DNA from: Laspinema sp. D2d
GTDB lineage: Bacteria > Cyanobacteriota > Cyanobacteriia > Cyanobacteriales > Laspinemataceae
Direction of reading: 5' to 3'
DNA length: 64,000 nt
Assembly: GCF_025370755.1 (NCBI RefSeq)
Contig: NZ_JAMXFC010000013.1
Location: 91,844-155,843 of the forward strand
Under the pieces are notes generated by a model. The model was not told the origin of the DNA, searched no databases, and saw nothing but the letters and a program-made list of their open reading frames with translations. Position 1 is the first letter of the stretch, and every line of letters starts with the position of its first letter. Below, one piece after another: positions 24,350 to 34,045 of the stretch. The position numbers and the translations under genes were made by a program.

Positions 24350-26722
24350 ATGCATATTGAGGCGACTGCAACCAATCAACAAGCTGAACGCTATTATCAA
24401 GATGGAAAGTGGACCGAGGCAGTGGCCCTCTGCCATCAACTGATTCAAATTCAGCCCAATTTTTCTCCAATTTATAAAACTTTGGGGAATAGTTTACAAG
24501 CTCAAGGTAAACTAGATGCAGCAATGCGGGCTTACCATCGCGCATTAGTTCTTAATCCGGAATTTGCCGAAGTTCATGCCAATCAGGGGACAATTTTTTA
24601 TCAAATCGGTGATTTAGAATCAGCGGTTTTCTGCTATCAAAAAGCTTTAAAACTTCAGCCAAATTGGGCTGGGGTTTATTGGAATTTAGGAAAAGTTTTT
24701 AAGGAACAAGGACGAGTCGATGAGGGAATAGAGTATCAGAAAACCGCTTTAAACCTCAATCCGAGTCAGTTTCCCCCGGACCTGCACAATCAAGTGGGAT
24801 TAGAGTTAAGTAAACGGGCAACCATCGAAGAAACCACCGCATTTTATCAGCAGTTTACCGAGACTTACCCCGATTGGGGTCCCGCTTACTTGAATCTAGG
24901 GATATTTTTGGAATTACAGAAAAAAATAAAAGAGGCGATCTCCTGTTTTCAGAAAGCAGTAACCCTGCAACCTAATCTCGCTGCGGGTCACTTTAAATTG
25001 GGCTATTTGCTGCAACAAAAAAATGAAATTGAATCGGCGATCGCTAGTTTTCAAGCTACAATAGAACATCAACCTGATTGGATTGAAGCCTACAATAATT
25101 TAGGGTTAATTTTAAGAAAAATCAAGCGCGAAGCAGAAGCCATCGACTATTTTAAAAAAGCTATTGAAATTAACCCCAATTTTGCCGAAGGCTACCGCAA
25201 CTTGGGAACCACCTTGCAGCAACAAGGCAAGCTAGAAGCCGCCGCTACTTGTTTGCGAGACTGTATTAAAATTCAGCCCAATTTTGCCCTCGCCCACGGC
25301 AATTTAGGCTACATTTTAGAACAACAAGGTAAACTCGATGAAGCCAAAACCTCTCTCCGTCATGCGATCGCCCTAGAACCCGATTTAGCAATGGCCTATG
25401 GCAATCTAGGGAATATTTTACACCGGGAAGGGGAACTAGAAGAGTCCATCTCTTGTTTCCAAAAGGCGATTAAATATGATGCAGATTTCATGATGCTTTA
25501 CTTCCGAGGTCAACCCCATTTAGAAGCAATACCTCGGCAATCTTTGGTGGAACTTCCGGTGAACTCACCCAAAAAAATCTGTCGATTAACTCAACATTTA
25601 GCGACCCAATTTCAATTAAATAACCCGGCAGCGGACATCACTTATGTGGAAATAAGTCCGCGCATCTCTGTTCATTTAACCGCAGGGAAAACCCTAGCGG
25701 TGGAGGATAAAGCAGTTCCGACTTATTTCCCAGAAACCCAGGGATATTCCCCAGAAACCTATCTAGCAAGTATCCCTAATGGACGGGCTTGGGGTGATTT
25801 ATATACCAGTGTGATTTGGTCTGAACACAATACTCTTTTAGCGGATCTTTCTACGGGAAATGTCCCTTTTTTATTCGCCTTAGATAAGTTGCCTCCCGTT
25901 CATAAAATTGAAGGAACCGTCGCCTTTCTTTCAACCCTTGGAGGGGATACCTATTATCATTGGTGGGTAGATATTATTCCGCGACTTGAACTCTTGCGCC
26001 GGAGTGGCATCGATTGGGATAAAATTGATAAATTTGTGATTAATAATGTTAGCCATCGCTTCCAACAAGACCTGATTCATACCTTAAATATCCCCCCAGA
26101 AAAATTGATAACCAGCCTGGACTATCCCCACATTCAGGCAACTCAGTTATGGGTTCCTTCGGTTACCAGTAGTACGGAAAAATGGTTTGGGCCGTTTATT
26201 GAAGGTCCACCCAAATGGGTTTGCAACTTTCTCCAAGAAAGATTTACCTCCCTCGCCGATTCCCCGGATTCTGACACCCCAGAAAAAATCTACATTAGCC
26301 GTCGCAAAGCCAAAGTCCGTCGAGTTATTAATGAAGATGAAATTAGCGCCTTGTTAGAACCCTTGGGGTTTACAACTGTCATTTTAGAAGCCCTTTCTAT
26401 CCGGGAGCAAATTGCTTTAATGACTCGCGCTAAAACGATTATAGCTCCACATGGGGCAGGATTAACGAATACCCTATTCTGTCAACCCGGGACTCAACTT
26501 CTGGAGATTTTTTCTCCTCGGTATGTTCCCAATTGTTATTGGATTATTAGTAATCAAGTAGGGTTAGACTATTATTATATGATTGGAGACAATCAGGAAA
26601 ATTACTATACTAAATATCCTCATTTGCGCCCTAAGCCGGTAAATTGCCCCCCTCGGGCTGAAGATATTTATGTTAACTTAAATTCTCTAGTTCCGGTAAT
26701 GGAGTTAGCAGGCATGGTTTAG
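24350..26722 (+). CDS. TPR protein fused to a GT61 (DUF563) glycosyltransferase
   Basis: 790 residues from the ATG at 24350 (MHIEATATNQQAERYYQDG); an upstream TTG frame (24284) adds an unlikely extension. About ten TPR units fill the first half, such as AYHRALVLNPEFAEVHANQG and EAIDYFKKAIEINPNFAEGY. The C-terminal third is a GT61 domain with DTYYHWWVDIIPRLELL, IYISRRKAKVRRVINE and IIAPHGAGLTNTLFCQPGT. It likely adds sugars to a polysaccharide or protein, with the TPRs guiding the acceptor, similar to O-GlcNAc-transferase layouts (inference). Confidence 0.9.
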   Translation: MHIEATATNQQAERYYQDGKWTEAVALCHQLIQIQPNFSPIYKTLGNSLQAQGKLDAAMRAYHRALVLNPEFAEVHANQGTIFYQIGDLESAVFCYQKALKLQPNWAGVYWNLGKVFKEQGRVDEGIEYQKTALNLNPSQFPPDLHNQVGLELSKRATIEETTAFYQQFTETYPDWGPAYLNLGIFLELQKKIKEAISCFQKAVTLQPNLAAGHFKLGYLLQQKNEIESAIASFQATIEHQPDWIEAYNNLGLILRKIKREAEAIDYFKKAIEINPNFAEGYRNLGTTLQQQGKLEAAATCLRDCIKIQPNFALAHGNLGYILEQQGKLDEAKTSLRHAIALEPDLAMAYGNLGNILHREGELEESISCFQKAIKYDADFMMLYFRGQPHLEAIPRQSLVELPVNSPKKICRLTQHLATQFQLNNPAADITYVEISPRISVHLTAGKTLAVEDKAVPTYFPETQGYSPETYLASIPNGRAWGDLYTSVIWSEHNTLLADLSTGNVPFLFALDKLPPVHKIEGTVAFLSTLGGDTYYHWWVDIIPRLELLRRSGIDWDKIDKFVINNVSHRFQQDLIHTLNIPPEKLITSLDYPHIQATQLWVPSVTSSTEKWFGPFIEGPPKWVCNFLQERFTSLADSPDSDTPEKIYISRRKAKVRRVINEDEISALLEPLGFTTVILEALSIREQIALMTRAKTIIAPHGAGLTNTLFCQPGTQLLEIFSPRYVPNCYWIISNQVGLDYYYMIGDNQENYYTKYPHLRPKPVNCPPRAEDIYVNLNSLVPVMELAGMV

Positions 26723-26872
26723 GGTCAAGCTTTGCAGTTCGGTTCAAAAATTACCAGGAATTTCCCAAACTCAGTCACCCCCCGGTATTAGCAAAATGTC
26801 AATAATTTGTGCTGAATATTAAAGAAAGTTGCAAAAACCCAGTTTTTTCAACCCTTGAATTGAACTGAATTG

Positions 26873-28162
26873 CTACAATTCCGGCTTATTAATCGTGAGA
26901 ATCGTCACGGGATTTAAGGGTGAAAAGCGGGTGAGATGCGCAATGGGAACGGAACGGGATAAATTCGCCTGCAAGATGCGATAATCCCACTGGCGTTCAT
27001 TTACCCAATTTAATGCCTCATTCAAATGTTCTAGGGTAGCTAAGGCGATCGCCATTGTTCCCCCCTTGGCTAATTGTCCCCCACAAAACCCCAGAATCGT
27101 CCGCAATTGTCCTCCTGTTCCCCCAATAAAAATCCGCTGGGGAACCGGAAGTCTATCTAAAATATCTGGGGCGCTACCATGAATTGAAATCACATTTCGC
27201 ACCTGGAGACGTTGACAATTTTGCTCAATTAAGGAAATTCCCGCGCCGGTTTTTTCAATGGCATAAATTTGAGATTGGGGAAATAATCGCCCCATTTCAA
27301 TGGAAACTGAACCTGTTCCCGCCCCAATATCCCAGACAATTTGACCGGGTTGCAGTCCCAACTCCCCGAGAATAAGAATTCTCATTTCTCGCTTTGTCAT
27401 CAAACCGGGCCGATCGCTAAAGGTTAAAAAGGTACTATCGGGTAATCCAAAGCTGGGTAAACTATCAATATCTAATCTTTCATTATTACCACATTGTCGG
27501 ACCAAAACCACCACATTTAAGGAGGAAAAGGTTTGAGATTCTAAGGCAATAATATCATGGGTTTGTTGCACGGGAAACACCTGAATGCGCTCATCGGAAC
27601 CGCCGAGGTTTTCACAAACCCAAAAGTCATAACGGCTGGGTAAATCCAATGACAGCAGCAGACGCGCAATTGTACTCGGGCTATTTTTACCATCGGTGAG
27701 AATGGCAACTTTGGAGGCATTTTCCCGCAATACAGTTAATAATTCATCTAAGGTTCGTCCATGTGCACTGACAATTCGCGCATCTTGCCAGGGGACTTTA
27801 ATGCGACTAAAGGCTAATTGAATACAGCTTAAATGAGGATGAAAATCAAGCTGGTCCGCAGGCAGTTCGGCTAATAGTAACCGTCCTAATCCAAAAAATA
27901 ATGGATCTCCACTGGTGAGAACCACAACATTTCGCCCTGGGGGACTGTCTAATGAACCGGAATTCCAACGAATTAACTGACGGCAGAGGGTTTTAAACGT
28001 TAGACCAATATCTTCGATAACCAGGCGTTCGGCTGGATGCAGGGGAAAATAACTCAAGTGGCGATCGCTTCCCACGAGAAGATTCGCCGATTCGATAATT
28101 TGGCGCACGGGTTCCGTGAGTCCCGCTACCCCATCCAACCCAATTCCTATGACATGAATCAT
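26873..28162 (-). CDS. cobL: Precorrin-6Y C5,15-methyltransferase, CbiE-CbiT fusion
   Basis: 429 residues. The N-terminal CbiE half starts IHVIGIGLDGVAGL and contains VVVLTSGDPLFFGLG, the tetrapyrrole methylase site. The C-terminal CbiT half starts near TKREMRILILGELGL and has the SAM motif VWDIGAGTGSVSIEMGRL plus IFIGGTGGQLR. It methylates C5 and C15 and decarboxylates C12 of precorrin-6Y in vitamin B12 synthesis. cobH lies 130 bases upstream on the same strand, separated by a terminator-like hairpin. Confidence 0.95.
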   Translation of the reverse strand: MIHVIGIGLDGVAGLTEPVRQIIESANLLVGSDRHLSYFPLHPAERLVIEDIGLTFKTLCRQLIRWNSGSLDSPPGRNVVVLTSGDPLFFGLGRLLLAELPADQLDFHPHLSCIQLAFSRIKVPWQDARIVSAHGRTLDELLTVLRENASKVAILTDGKNSPSTIARLLLSLDLPSRYDFWVCENLGGSDERIQVFPVQQTHDIIALESQTFSSLNVVVLVRQCGNNERLDIDSLPSFGLPDSTFLTFSDRPGLMTKREMRILILGELGLQPGQIVWDIGAGTGSVSIEMGRLFPQSQIYAIEKTGAGISLIEQNCQRLQVRNVISIHGSAPDILDRLPVPQRIFIGGTGGQLRTILGFCGGQLAKGGTMAIALATLEHLNEALNWVNERQWDYRILQANLSRSVPIAHLTRFSPLNPVTILTINKPEL

Positions 28163-28238
28163 CCGTTTATTTTCGTTGCGATCGCCACTGAGTTTATACC
28201 ATTAAACTTCAAAATATTGCGGTTTTTTTAAAAAGGAA

Positions 28239-28255
28239 GCGAGCTAGATGCTCGC
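28239..28255 (-). terminator. Hairpin between cobH and cobL
   Basis: GCGAGC (28239-28244)/GCTCGC (28250-28255) with a 5-base loop. On the minus strand the run TTCCTTTTTAAAAAAACC follows. It can end or attenuate transcription after cobH. Confidence 0.55.
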
Positions 28256-28294
28256 CAGGGGTATAATAATCCAAAATATCGGGATTTTACGCGT

Positions 28295-28909
28295 TTAATT
28301 TTCTAGCTGCCAAGCCAACAGAATTAACGCATTAACGATCGCTGCCGTAGCCGGAGAACCTCCTTTACGACCCTGGATGATAATCTGGGGGACATTCTGC
28401 TGTGCCAGTACCGCCTTAGATTCCACCACGGAAACAAACCCCACAGGCGCGCCAATCACGAGGGCCGGTTGAATTGGGGACTGGGGGAGGACCTCGCACA
28501 GGGCTAACAAAGCCGTAGGCGCATTCCCGATCGCATAAATCGCTTCAGGAAATTCCGCAAAGCATTGCAACAGACCCATTTCCGTGCGGGTTTTGCCCTC
28601 AGTCGCCACCGGGACCCGTTCTACCGCAGAGTGTAAGGGATTGGCAAAAGTTTTGGCAAGCAACCCGCTGATTCCCTGTTTCACCATGCTGACATCCGTC
28701 ACCACGGGAACCCCTCGACGCAAGGCAGCGATCGCCCCTTCAATCGCCCCTGGACTAAATGTCATCAAGTTTTTAAATTCAAAATCAGCGGTACTATGAA
28801 TCACCCGCCGAACAATTTCATACTCAGCGGGAGTAAAAGAATGTTCGCCAATCTCAGCATCAATCACGGCAAAACTCTGTTGCAGTATCGGATGAATCAG
28901 TGAAGTCAT
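28295..28909 (-). CDS. cobH: Precorrin-8X methylmutase
   Basis: 204 residues. Moves the C11 methyl to C12 to form hydrogenobyrinate. The catalytic His is in VRRVIHSTADF; FSPGAIEGAIAALRRGVPVVTDVSMVKQGI and YAIGNAPTALLALCEV are family signatures. It has the typical length. Together with cobL it supplies late ring steps, with the remaining B12 genes elsewhere. No cobalamin riboswitch was recognised upstream. Confidence 0.95.
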   Translation of the reverse strand: MTSLIHPILQQSFAVIDAEIGEHSFTPAEYEIVRRVIHSTADFEFKNLMTFSPGAIEGAIAALRRGVPVVTDVSMVKQGISGLLAKTFANPLHSAVERVPVATEGKTRTEMGLLQCFAEFPEAIYAIGNAPTALLALCEVLPQSPIQPALVIGAPVGFVSVVESKAVLAQQNVPQIIIQGRKGGSPATAAIVNALILLAWQLEN

Positions 28910-28957
28910 TGATTCTTTGTCATGGGTTCTTCTGGCTTAATTCTCTTACTCCCCTAG

Positions 28958-29740
28958 TCAAAATTGAAACACCGGCCAATCTGCTTCGCGATAGTAGCGC
29001 GTCATATCGTCAAACTTGCGAATTTCGGCTTTTTGAATCAGAATTTCTTGGGGACTATCCAGCCATTTATCATTAAAGTCCGCTAAGACACTGCTGAGAT
29101 GTTCCCGGTCCAAACTGGAGGGAATCTCCCCAAAATAGCCCAAGGTAATATGGCCGGTAAAATGATACTGCTGTTCGATTCCTAACCCCATTAACTGTTG
29201 ATTTTGATAAATCGATCTCCGCAATTGGACGATTTGCTCGTATGAAGGTTCATTTTTCGGCGCTAAACAGATCCCGATCGCCCGAGTCCGCAACATCACC
29301 CCGAGGGCCTGCCAGCGAATCGAGGGACCTCCAGCCAGAGACTGGGATTGCTGGAAACTTTGGCCGATCGCCGATCGCAGTTGCTCATCATAGTTCGGAT
29401 TTTCCGCCGATGCATCTCGGTAGCTGCCGTCCCAAATTAAATCCGCTAGAGTGACATGAAAGCTATCCGCAGGGACCGGCACCATTAAACCCGGTGTCAG
29501 CATCTCCATGAGTTGTTGCTGACAACTCTCGATATTTTTATAAAACTCTTGATTTTCAACATCTTCTCTCATCGGTGGAGTAATCACCGTGTACCCTGGA
29601 AAAGATACCGGCTTTCTGGCCCCACCCTCAGTCCCCTGAAATTTAGGAGAAGTCTGAATATGCTGGAGTCCCGACTGATAGGCGTCTTTTAGGGTCATCC
29701 GCGCCACTCGATTCAAATAGGTTTGTAAAGTATCGTCCAA
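28958..29740 (-). CDS. DUF1868 protein, 2H-phosphoesterase-like
   Basis: 260 residues. It has two H-x-T motifs, FHVTLAD (about 114) and GHITLGYF (about 197), the hallmark of the 2H phosphoesterase (LigT-like) fold, and matches the cyanobacterial/eukaryotic DUF1868 group. Such enzymes cleave 2',3'-cyclic nucleotides or RNA ends. That connects in theme with rtcB but not in position. The actual substrate is unknown. Confidence 0.75.
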   Translation of the reverse strand: MDDTLQTYLNRVARMTLKDAYQSGLQHIQTSPKFQGTEGGARKPVSFPGYTVITPPMREDVENQEFYKNIESCQQQLMEMLTPGLMVPVPADSFHVTLADLIWDGSYRDASAENPNYDEQLRSAIGQSFQQSQSLAGGPSIRWQALGVMLRTRAIGICLAPKNEPSYEQIVQLRRSIYQNQQLMGLGIEQQYHFTGHITLGYFGEIPSSLDREHLSSVLADFNDKWLDSPQEILIQKAEIRKFDDMTRYYREADWPVFQF

Positions 29741-29933
29741 TTCTTATTGCCTCTCTTGTCTGTATCTATAAAGGGTTTCGCGCTAGTCTTAGGTGCGGTG
29801 AGAATGACTCCATTCTGAGCGTTTCGCCCTGAACGGGGATCAGTGGTATGACCATTGCCAATCTCTTTTATCTTAAAGGAAGGGTTAACCCTCCTGTGTT
29901 TTTGACCCGGGGATCTTATCCATAGTCTTCTAT

Positions 29934-30932
29934 ATGACAATTTACCTCTATTGGGGATCAGATGACTTTGCTATGACAAAAGCAATCAACGCTTTGCGCG
30001 ATCGCACCCTGGATCCCGCTTGGGCCACCTTTAACGCCGACAAAATTTCCCCAGAACAGTCCGATGCCGTGATTCAGGGCCTCAATCAATCCGTCACCCC
30101 ACCCTTTGGCAGTGGGGGGCGCTTTGTGTGGTTGGTGGATACCAACGTTTGTCAGCAGGCATCCGCCGAAGTTTTAGCGGAAATGGAACGCACCCTACCC
30201 GTGATCCCCGAAACCAACGTCCTGCTACTGACAACCCCGAACAAACCTGATGGCAGGCTCAAAACTACCAAACTATTACAAAAATACGCCACAGTCGAGG
30301 AATTTTCGCCCTTACCCCCCTGGAAGCATGATGAAATCGTCTCATCGGTCCGTAAAGTCGCCCAAGAAGTCGGTGTCAAACTCACCCCGGATGCCGTGGA
30401 CCTGTTGGCCGAATCCGTTGGCAATGATACGCGATCGCTGTATAATGCCCTGGAAAAGTTGCACCTGTATTCCCTGAGTGCCGGACCGCAACCCCTGAGC
30501 GCTGCCACCGTGGATCAACTCGTCACCGCAACGACTCAAAACAGCTTACAGCTTGCCAGTGCCATTCGCCAAGGAGACGTAGGAACCGCATTAGAATTAG
30601 TCGCCGATTTGATCAACCGCAACGAACCCGCCCTAAAAATTTCCGCCACCCTCACCGGGCAGTTTAGAACCTGGTTCTGGGTTAAACTCATGATAGAAAG
30701 TGGGGAGCGCGACGAAAAGGCGATCGCTGCTGCTGCCGAAATCGGCAATTTTAAACGAATCTACTTCTTAAAAAAAGAAGTCAGCGCGTTCTCCCTGGGC
30801 CAATTAGAACAAATCTTAGCCTTGCTTCTCGAACTAGAAGTCAGCCTCAAAAGAGGGACAGAAGAACTCTCTACCCTCCAAACCAAAACCATAGAACTAT
30901 GTCAACTCTGTCGCCCAACTTCCAGGCGGTAA
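29934..30932 (+). CDS. holA: DNA polymerase III subunit delta
   Basis: 332 residues, full length. It opens the beta sliding clamp within the clamp loader. The start TIYLYWGSDDFAMTKAINALRD is the HolA signature, and later features are NVLLLTTPNKPDGRLKTTKLL, LAESVGNDTRSLYNALEKL and AIRQGDVGTALELVADLI. It diverges from the DUF1868 gene with about 190 bases between them. Confidence 0.92.
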   Translation: MTIYLYWGSDDFAMTKAINALRDRTLDPAWATFNADKISPEQSDAVIQGLNQSVTPPFGSGGRFVWLVDTNVCQQASAEVLAEMERTLPVIPETNVLLLTTPNKPDGRLKTTKLLQKYATVEEFSPLPPWKHDEIVSSVRKVAQEVGVKLTPDAVDLLAESVGNDTRSLYNALEKLHLYSLSAGPQPLSAATVDQLVTATTQNSLQLASAIRQGDVGTALELVADLINRNEPALKISATLTGQFRTWFWVKLMIESGERDEKAIAAAAEIGNFKRIYFLKKEVSAFSLGQLEQILALLLELEVSLKRGTEELSTLQTKTIELCQLCRPTSRR

Positions 30933-31058
30933 CCTTTCGGTAAAGCCTTAAATCAGAAATCAAAAATTATCAAATAAAAAATTTTTTCTTGTTAAATGGG
31001 CTTAAAAATTAACTGAAAAAAAGCTTTTTCCTTAGTAAATTCATCCCCTATCGATATT

Positions 31059-31529
31059 ATGATGATGTTCAAAATGTCCCGTTTTCAGGTTCAAGGAATC
31101 CAAGGGAAACTCCTCTGCGCTGGCGCACTTTCCGTCTTAGGAATCCTCACAGGTTCCGTTCCCCATCTCTCCCTAAACTCTACCCACTGGATTGGGACCT
31201 ATTCTGCCTCTGCTCAAACCATTACCCCCGAAGAAATGGGGAACTACGCCCGATCCATCCTGGCGATCGAACAACAGCGATCGCAAGCCTACGAAGAAGT
31301 TGAAACTATCCTCCGTTACGTTCCTGCCATTGATTGCCGAAATACGGATGCAGTCAACCAACTCGATCGCGAAGTCAAGGCGATCGTCGTCAACTATTGC
31401 GAAGGCTCAAAAAACTTAGTCACCAGTAACGGATTAACCATCCAACGCTTTAACGAAATCACCGAACTCGTTAAAACCAATCCCCAATCCGAACAACAAC
31501 TCCGAGAAGCCCTCAGTCGCCTCCAATAA
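31059..31529 (+). CDS. DUF4168 family secreted protein
   Basis: 156 residues. A basic start and hydrophobic stretch (about 18-50, ending near ASAQT) form an export signal. The mature part, ITPEEMGNYARSILAIEQQRSQAYEEV followed by NQLDREVKAIVVNYCEGS, matches DUF4168, a cyanobacterial family of small helical envelope proteins of unknown function. Several Met codons lie at the start; MMMFKMSRF at 31059 is used, and Met6 is possible. Confidence 0.75.
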   Translation: MMMFKMSRFQVQGIQGKLLCAGALSVLGILTGSVPHLSLNSTHWIGTYSASAQTITPEEMGNYARSILAIEQQRSQAYEEVETILRYVPAIDCRNTDAVNQLDREVKAIVVNYCEGSKNLVTSNGLTIQRFNEITELVKTNPQSEQQLREALSRLQ

Positions 31530-31542
31530 TCATCAATACTTG

Positions 31543-31646
31543 TTCCCTAGGGAAATTCAGAAAAATCAAAGTTCTTAGTAACAACTTCAGTCGTTTCCCT
31601 AGGGAAGTTCATGAAAATCAAAGTTCGTAGTAACAACTTCAATCGT
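31543..31646. repeat. Tandem pair of 52-bp repeats (dispersed cyanobacterial element)
   Basis: Two head-to-tail copies (31543-31594 and 31595-31646) differ at 5 of 52 positions. Each starts with the palindrome TTCCCTAGGGAA (one base changed in copy 2) and contains AAAGTTCnTAGTAACAACTT. A single further fragment of the core occurs at 52937-52954. Such AGTTCGTAGTAAC-type elements are scattered in Oscillatoria-like genomes. Confidence 0.75.
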
Positions 31647-31749
31647 TATCTCCCTCCCCCATTCCACAAATCTATAACCCAACCTCCCCTCCTCATCAGC
31701 TTTTCAAAAATCCAAACCCCCATTTAAGAGATTATTATCCAGAAAAATT

Positions 31750-32316
31750 ATGACCGTTTCCACTGAAAAAAAACACTGGACCGATGAAGAATTTATCGCC
31801 TTATCCCGAGATGGAAATCAGTACGAGTTAGTAAATGGAAAAGTCATAGACATGGGAAATTCCGGGATGGAACATGGCTATATCGCCTGCATTTTAGTAG
31901 CCGCTTTAATCACCGTAGTCAAACCCAATAAACTGGGGGCAATTTGTGATTCAAGTACAGCCTTTACCCTAAAAAATGGGAATAAACGTGCCCCAGATAT
32001 TTCGTTTGTTTCCAAAAACCGATTGCAAGGGTTAACCCGACCCCCCCGAGGATTTTTTCAAGGCTCGCCGGATTTAGCCGTTGAAATTTTATCTCCCAGC
32101 AATACTGTGGAAGAAATTCATAGTAAAATCGTAGAATATTTCGAGAATGAAACTCAGTTAGTCTGGGTGATTCATCCCGATGAAAAGTTTGTCTTAGTTT
32201 ATCATACCCCCGAACCTGATGGTTTTTTGCGTTCAGGCGATCGGCTCGATGGAGAAGACATTATCCCAGGTTTTTCCCTAGCCGTCTCCGAGCTATTTGA
32301 AACCTGGGATTGGTAA
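31750..32316 (+). CDS. Uma2 family endonuclease-like protein (DUF820)
   Basis: 188 residues. PD-(D/E)xK-type positions are visible: YELVNGKVIDM, APDISFVSK, PDLAVEILSPSN and VWVIHPDEK. The family is greatly expanded in cyanobacteria and its biological role is not established. No obvious partner gene is adjacent. Confidence 0.85.
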   Translation: MTVSTEKKHWTDEEFIALSRDGNQYELVNGKVIDMGNSGMEHGYIACILVAALITVVKPNKLGAICDSSTAFTLKNGNKRAPDISFVSKNRLQGLTRPPRGFFQGSPDLAVEILSPSNTVEEIHSKIVEYFENETQLVWVIHPDEKFVLVYHTPEPDGFLRSGDRLDGEDIIPGFSLAVSELFETWDW

Positions 32317-32396
32317 GCTGGTAAAAAAAAGCGCTATTTGGAAAAGGTGCTATTTGGAAAAGGCCAAATGATGATCCCTAATTCTCCCCCAATTTC

Positions 32397-33023
32397 CTAA
32401 TGCATGGGAAACGAACCCAGGATATTATCTACAAAGGTTCCTTGACTATTTTCGCCATCGGATACGCCATCGTCATCCATGTCCACAAAAATGGCACCGG
32501 CAGAAAAGACACATTGAATGTCAACTTGTTGCTCAGTTTCAGAGACTAATAGATATAAATCTCCCCCCAGGAAACCACATTGGAGTTCATGGTTTCGCAT
32601 TTCCTCGGGATAAGTTTCTTTTAAAGTATTGACCTGTTCCTCGCAGAGGCGATCGCTACATCCCCAAGAACTACCAAAGCTGCCTTCTTCTCCAGGAACT
32701 GGAAACAGACCCAAAGAAACGCCTTCTCGATACCCCCCATTATTATCTCTTTCTCCGTTCCAGCAAGCCAAGCTCACTCGGCGACTGTCATTCTGTTCCC
32801 AAATATTCATGCCGATGAATTGATTCTCGCTACATTGGGATTTCGCTTCGGCGATCGCCTCGGGGAAACCCGCTTCTAATTCATTCAGCAGTTCCACACA
32901 GTCAAACTCCGCACAATTTCCCATAATGGCAGTAGGTTCTCCCGTGGCACGCCCGGGTAATCCGACAGCAGCGGCGATCGCAATGGCAAGAATCAACAAG
33001 GAGCTTGGTGTTTTGAGAATCAT
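32397..33023 (-). CDS. Secreted Cys-rich protein with internal duplication and EF-hand-like loop
   Basis: 208 residues with a signal peptide (about 1-28). The mature part looks like two related halves: ELLNELEAGFPEAIAEAKSQC...VSLACWN and EQVNTLKETYPEEMRNHELQC...VDIQCVF, each with paired Cys. Near the end, DMDDDGVSDGE fits the D-x-D-x-DG calcium loop of EF-hand/dockerin type. I know no family name for it. Probably a disulfide-bonded, calcium-binding periplasmic or extracellular protein (inference). Confidence 0.65.
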   Translation of the reverse strand: MILKTPSSLLILAIAIAAAVGLPGRATGEPTAIMGNCAEFDCVELLNELEAGFPEAIAEAKSQCSENQFIGMNIWEQNDSRRVSLACWNGERDNNGGYREGVSLGLFPVPGEEGSFGSSWGCSDRLCEEQVNTLKETYPEEMRNHELQCGFLGGDLYLLVSETEQQVDIQCVFSAGAIFVDMDDDGVSDGENSQGTFVDNILGSFPMH

Positions 33024-33301
33024 AGAGGTTGACCAGAACAGGGAATTATTGAGAGTTTAGCGCAGCCTGCGTCTAAAAGTGAGGCGATCGCTACGGTCTT
33101 TCATCACCCAGGATCAACAAAAAAACACCTATTTGTTCAACCCCATTTTGCACCAACCCAGATCTACAAGAACCGGAAATCTGAGCATGAGACGATGTAG
33201 ATTGAGCCAAACCCGGAGTTCATGAGTGGAAAATTCAAAGCCTGGGTATTTTTGCGATATCTTAAAACAGCAGATTCTTCGTCTGATGGCAAGGGGAGTG
33301 C

Positions 33302-33643
33302 GTGAAATATTTTTTTCTAACAGAAGGCTGGACCGTGGGTCGCGTTTGGGGAGTGGAAGGACTGTGGAATGCAGTCGCCTGGAGACGCGAACCTGAAATC
33401 GAGAAAATAAATTTTTGCATTTTGGAGAATAATGACGAAAAATTATGGCTCTATCGGGTGGAAGACTCCGTAATCATGGTGGAAGTTAAACCAATTTCCC
33501 CCTCATCCAGTGGAGCCTCCACAATTGGGCAAGTCGTGCTGCGGCGTCTGATGAGTGCCGATCAAGTCATTGATCGCTTATCCGCCGCCGAAGCCAACTG
33601 CCAGATTAATCGGCCCAATTTTGCGAATCTGGGTGCAACCTAA
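33302..33643 (+). CDS. Conserved cyanobacterial hypothetical protein
   Basis: 113 residues from a GTG with a good ribosome site (AGGGGAG, 4 bases upstream). Compact alpha/beta composition without signal peptide: FLTEGWTVGRVWGVEGLWN then KLWLYRVEDSVIMVEVKP. It ends with ANLGAT. I do not recognise a domain; the pattern looks like a small cytosolic protein seen in many cyanobacteria. Role unknown. Confidence 0.55.
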   Translation: MKYFFLTEGWTVGRVWGVEGLWNAVAWRREPEIEKINFCILENNDEKLWLYRVEDSVIMVEVKPISPSSSGASTIGQVVLRRLMSADQVIDRLSAAEANCQINRPNFANLGAT

Positions 33644-34045
33644 ACCCCCAACTCCCAAGGTCCGTACCTGAAGGAGTCACCTCGGCTGAGGGACCGATTC
33701 TCTGGGGATTTGTCTGATTAAAGGCTTTAACCAGTCGCTCTAGGGAAGTACAACCCTGAGAGACTGGGGAATCCGGATACAGCCAGTTCTCAGAAATCAG
33801 CATCCGCCACCCGAAGAGCGCGATCGCTTTTCTTTACATCAATAACCAAAACTCTTGCATTCGATTCCATCAATAGTTACACTTCTTTAAATACTGTCTC
33901 ATTTTTGAGATGCGATAGTCATCGCGCAGCCACTGTCAAGCCCCCAGCTTTAAGGCTTGGTCCCCAGTGAAAACGCTTTGACTTTATAAAAGGCTCAAAG
34001 ATAGCGTCCAAATAGATAACTCAAACTGAGGAGGAAGCGTAGTCA
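33644..34045. other. psbB upstream region
   Basis: 402 bases with no gene. A CAAGCC/GGCTTG hairpin lies at about 33938-33961. TTGACT followed by a weak -10-like ATAGCG lies about 35 bases further on. A strong GAGGAGGAAG ribosome site immediately precedes psbB. Confidence 0.4.

Noticed and set aside
28162..28958. Cobalamin riboswitch near cobH/cobL
   Set aside because: No B12-box-like sequence or long enough leader was found upstream of either gene.
31543..31646. Possible CRISPR array
   Set aside because: Only two repeats of 52 bases that abut directly, with no spacers and no cas genes in the window.
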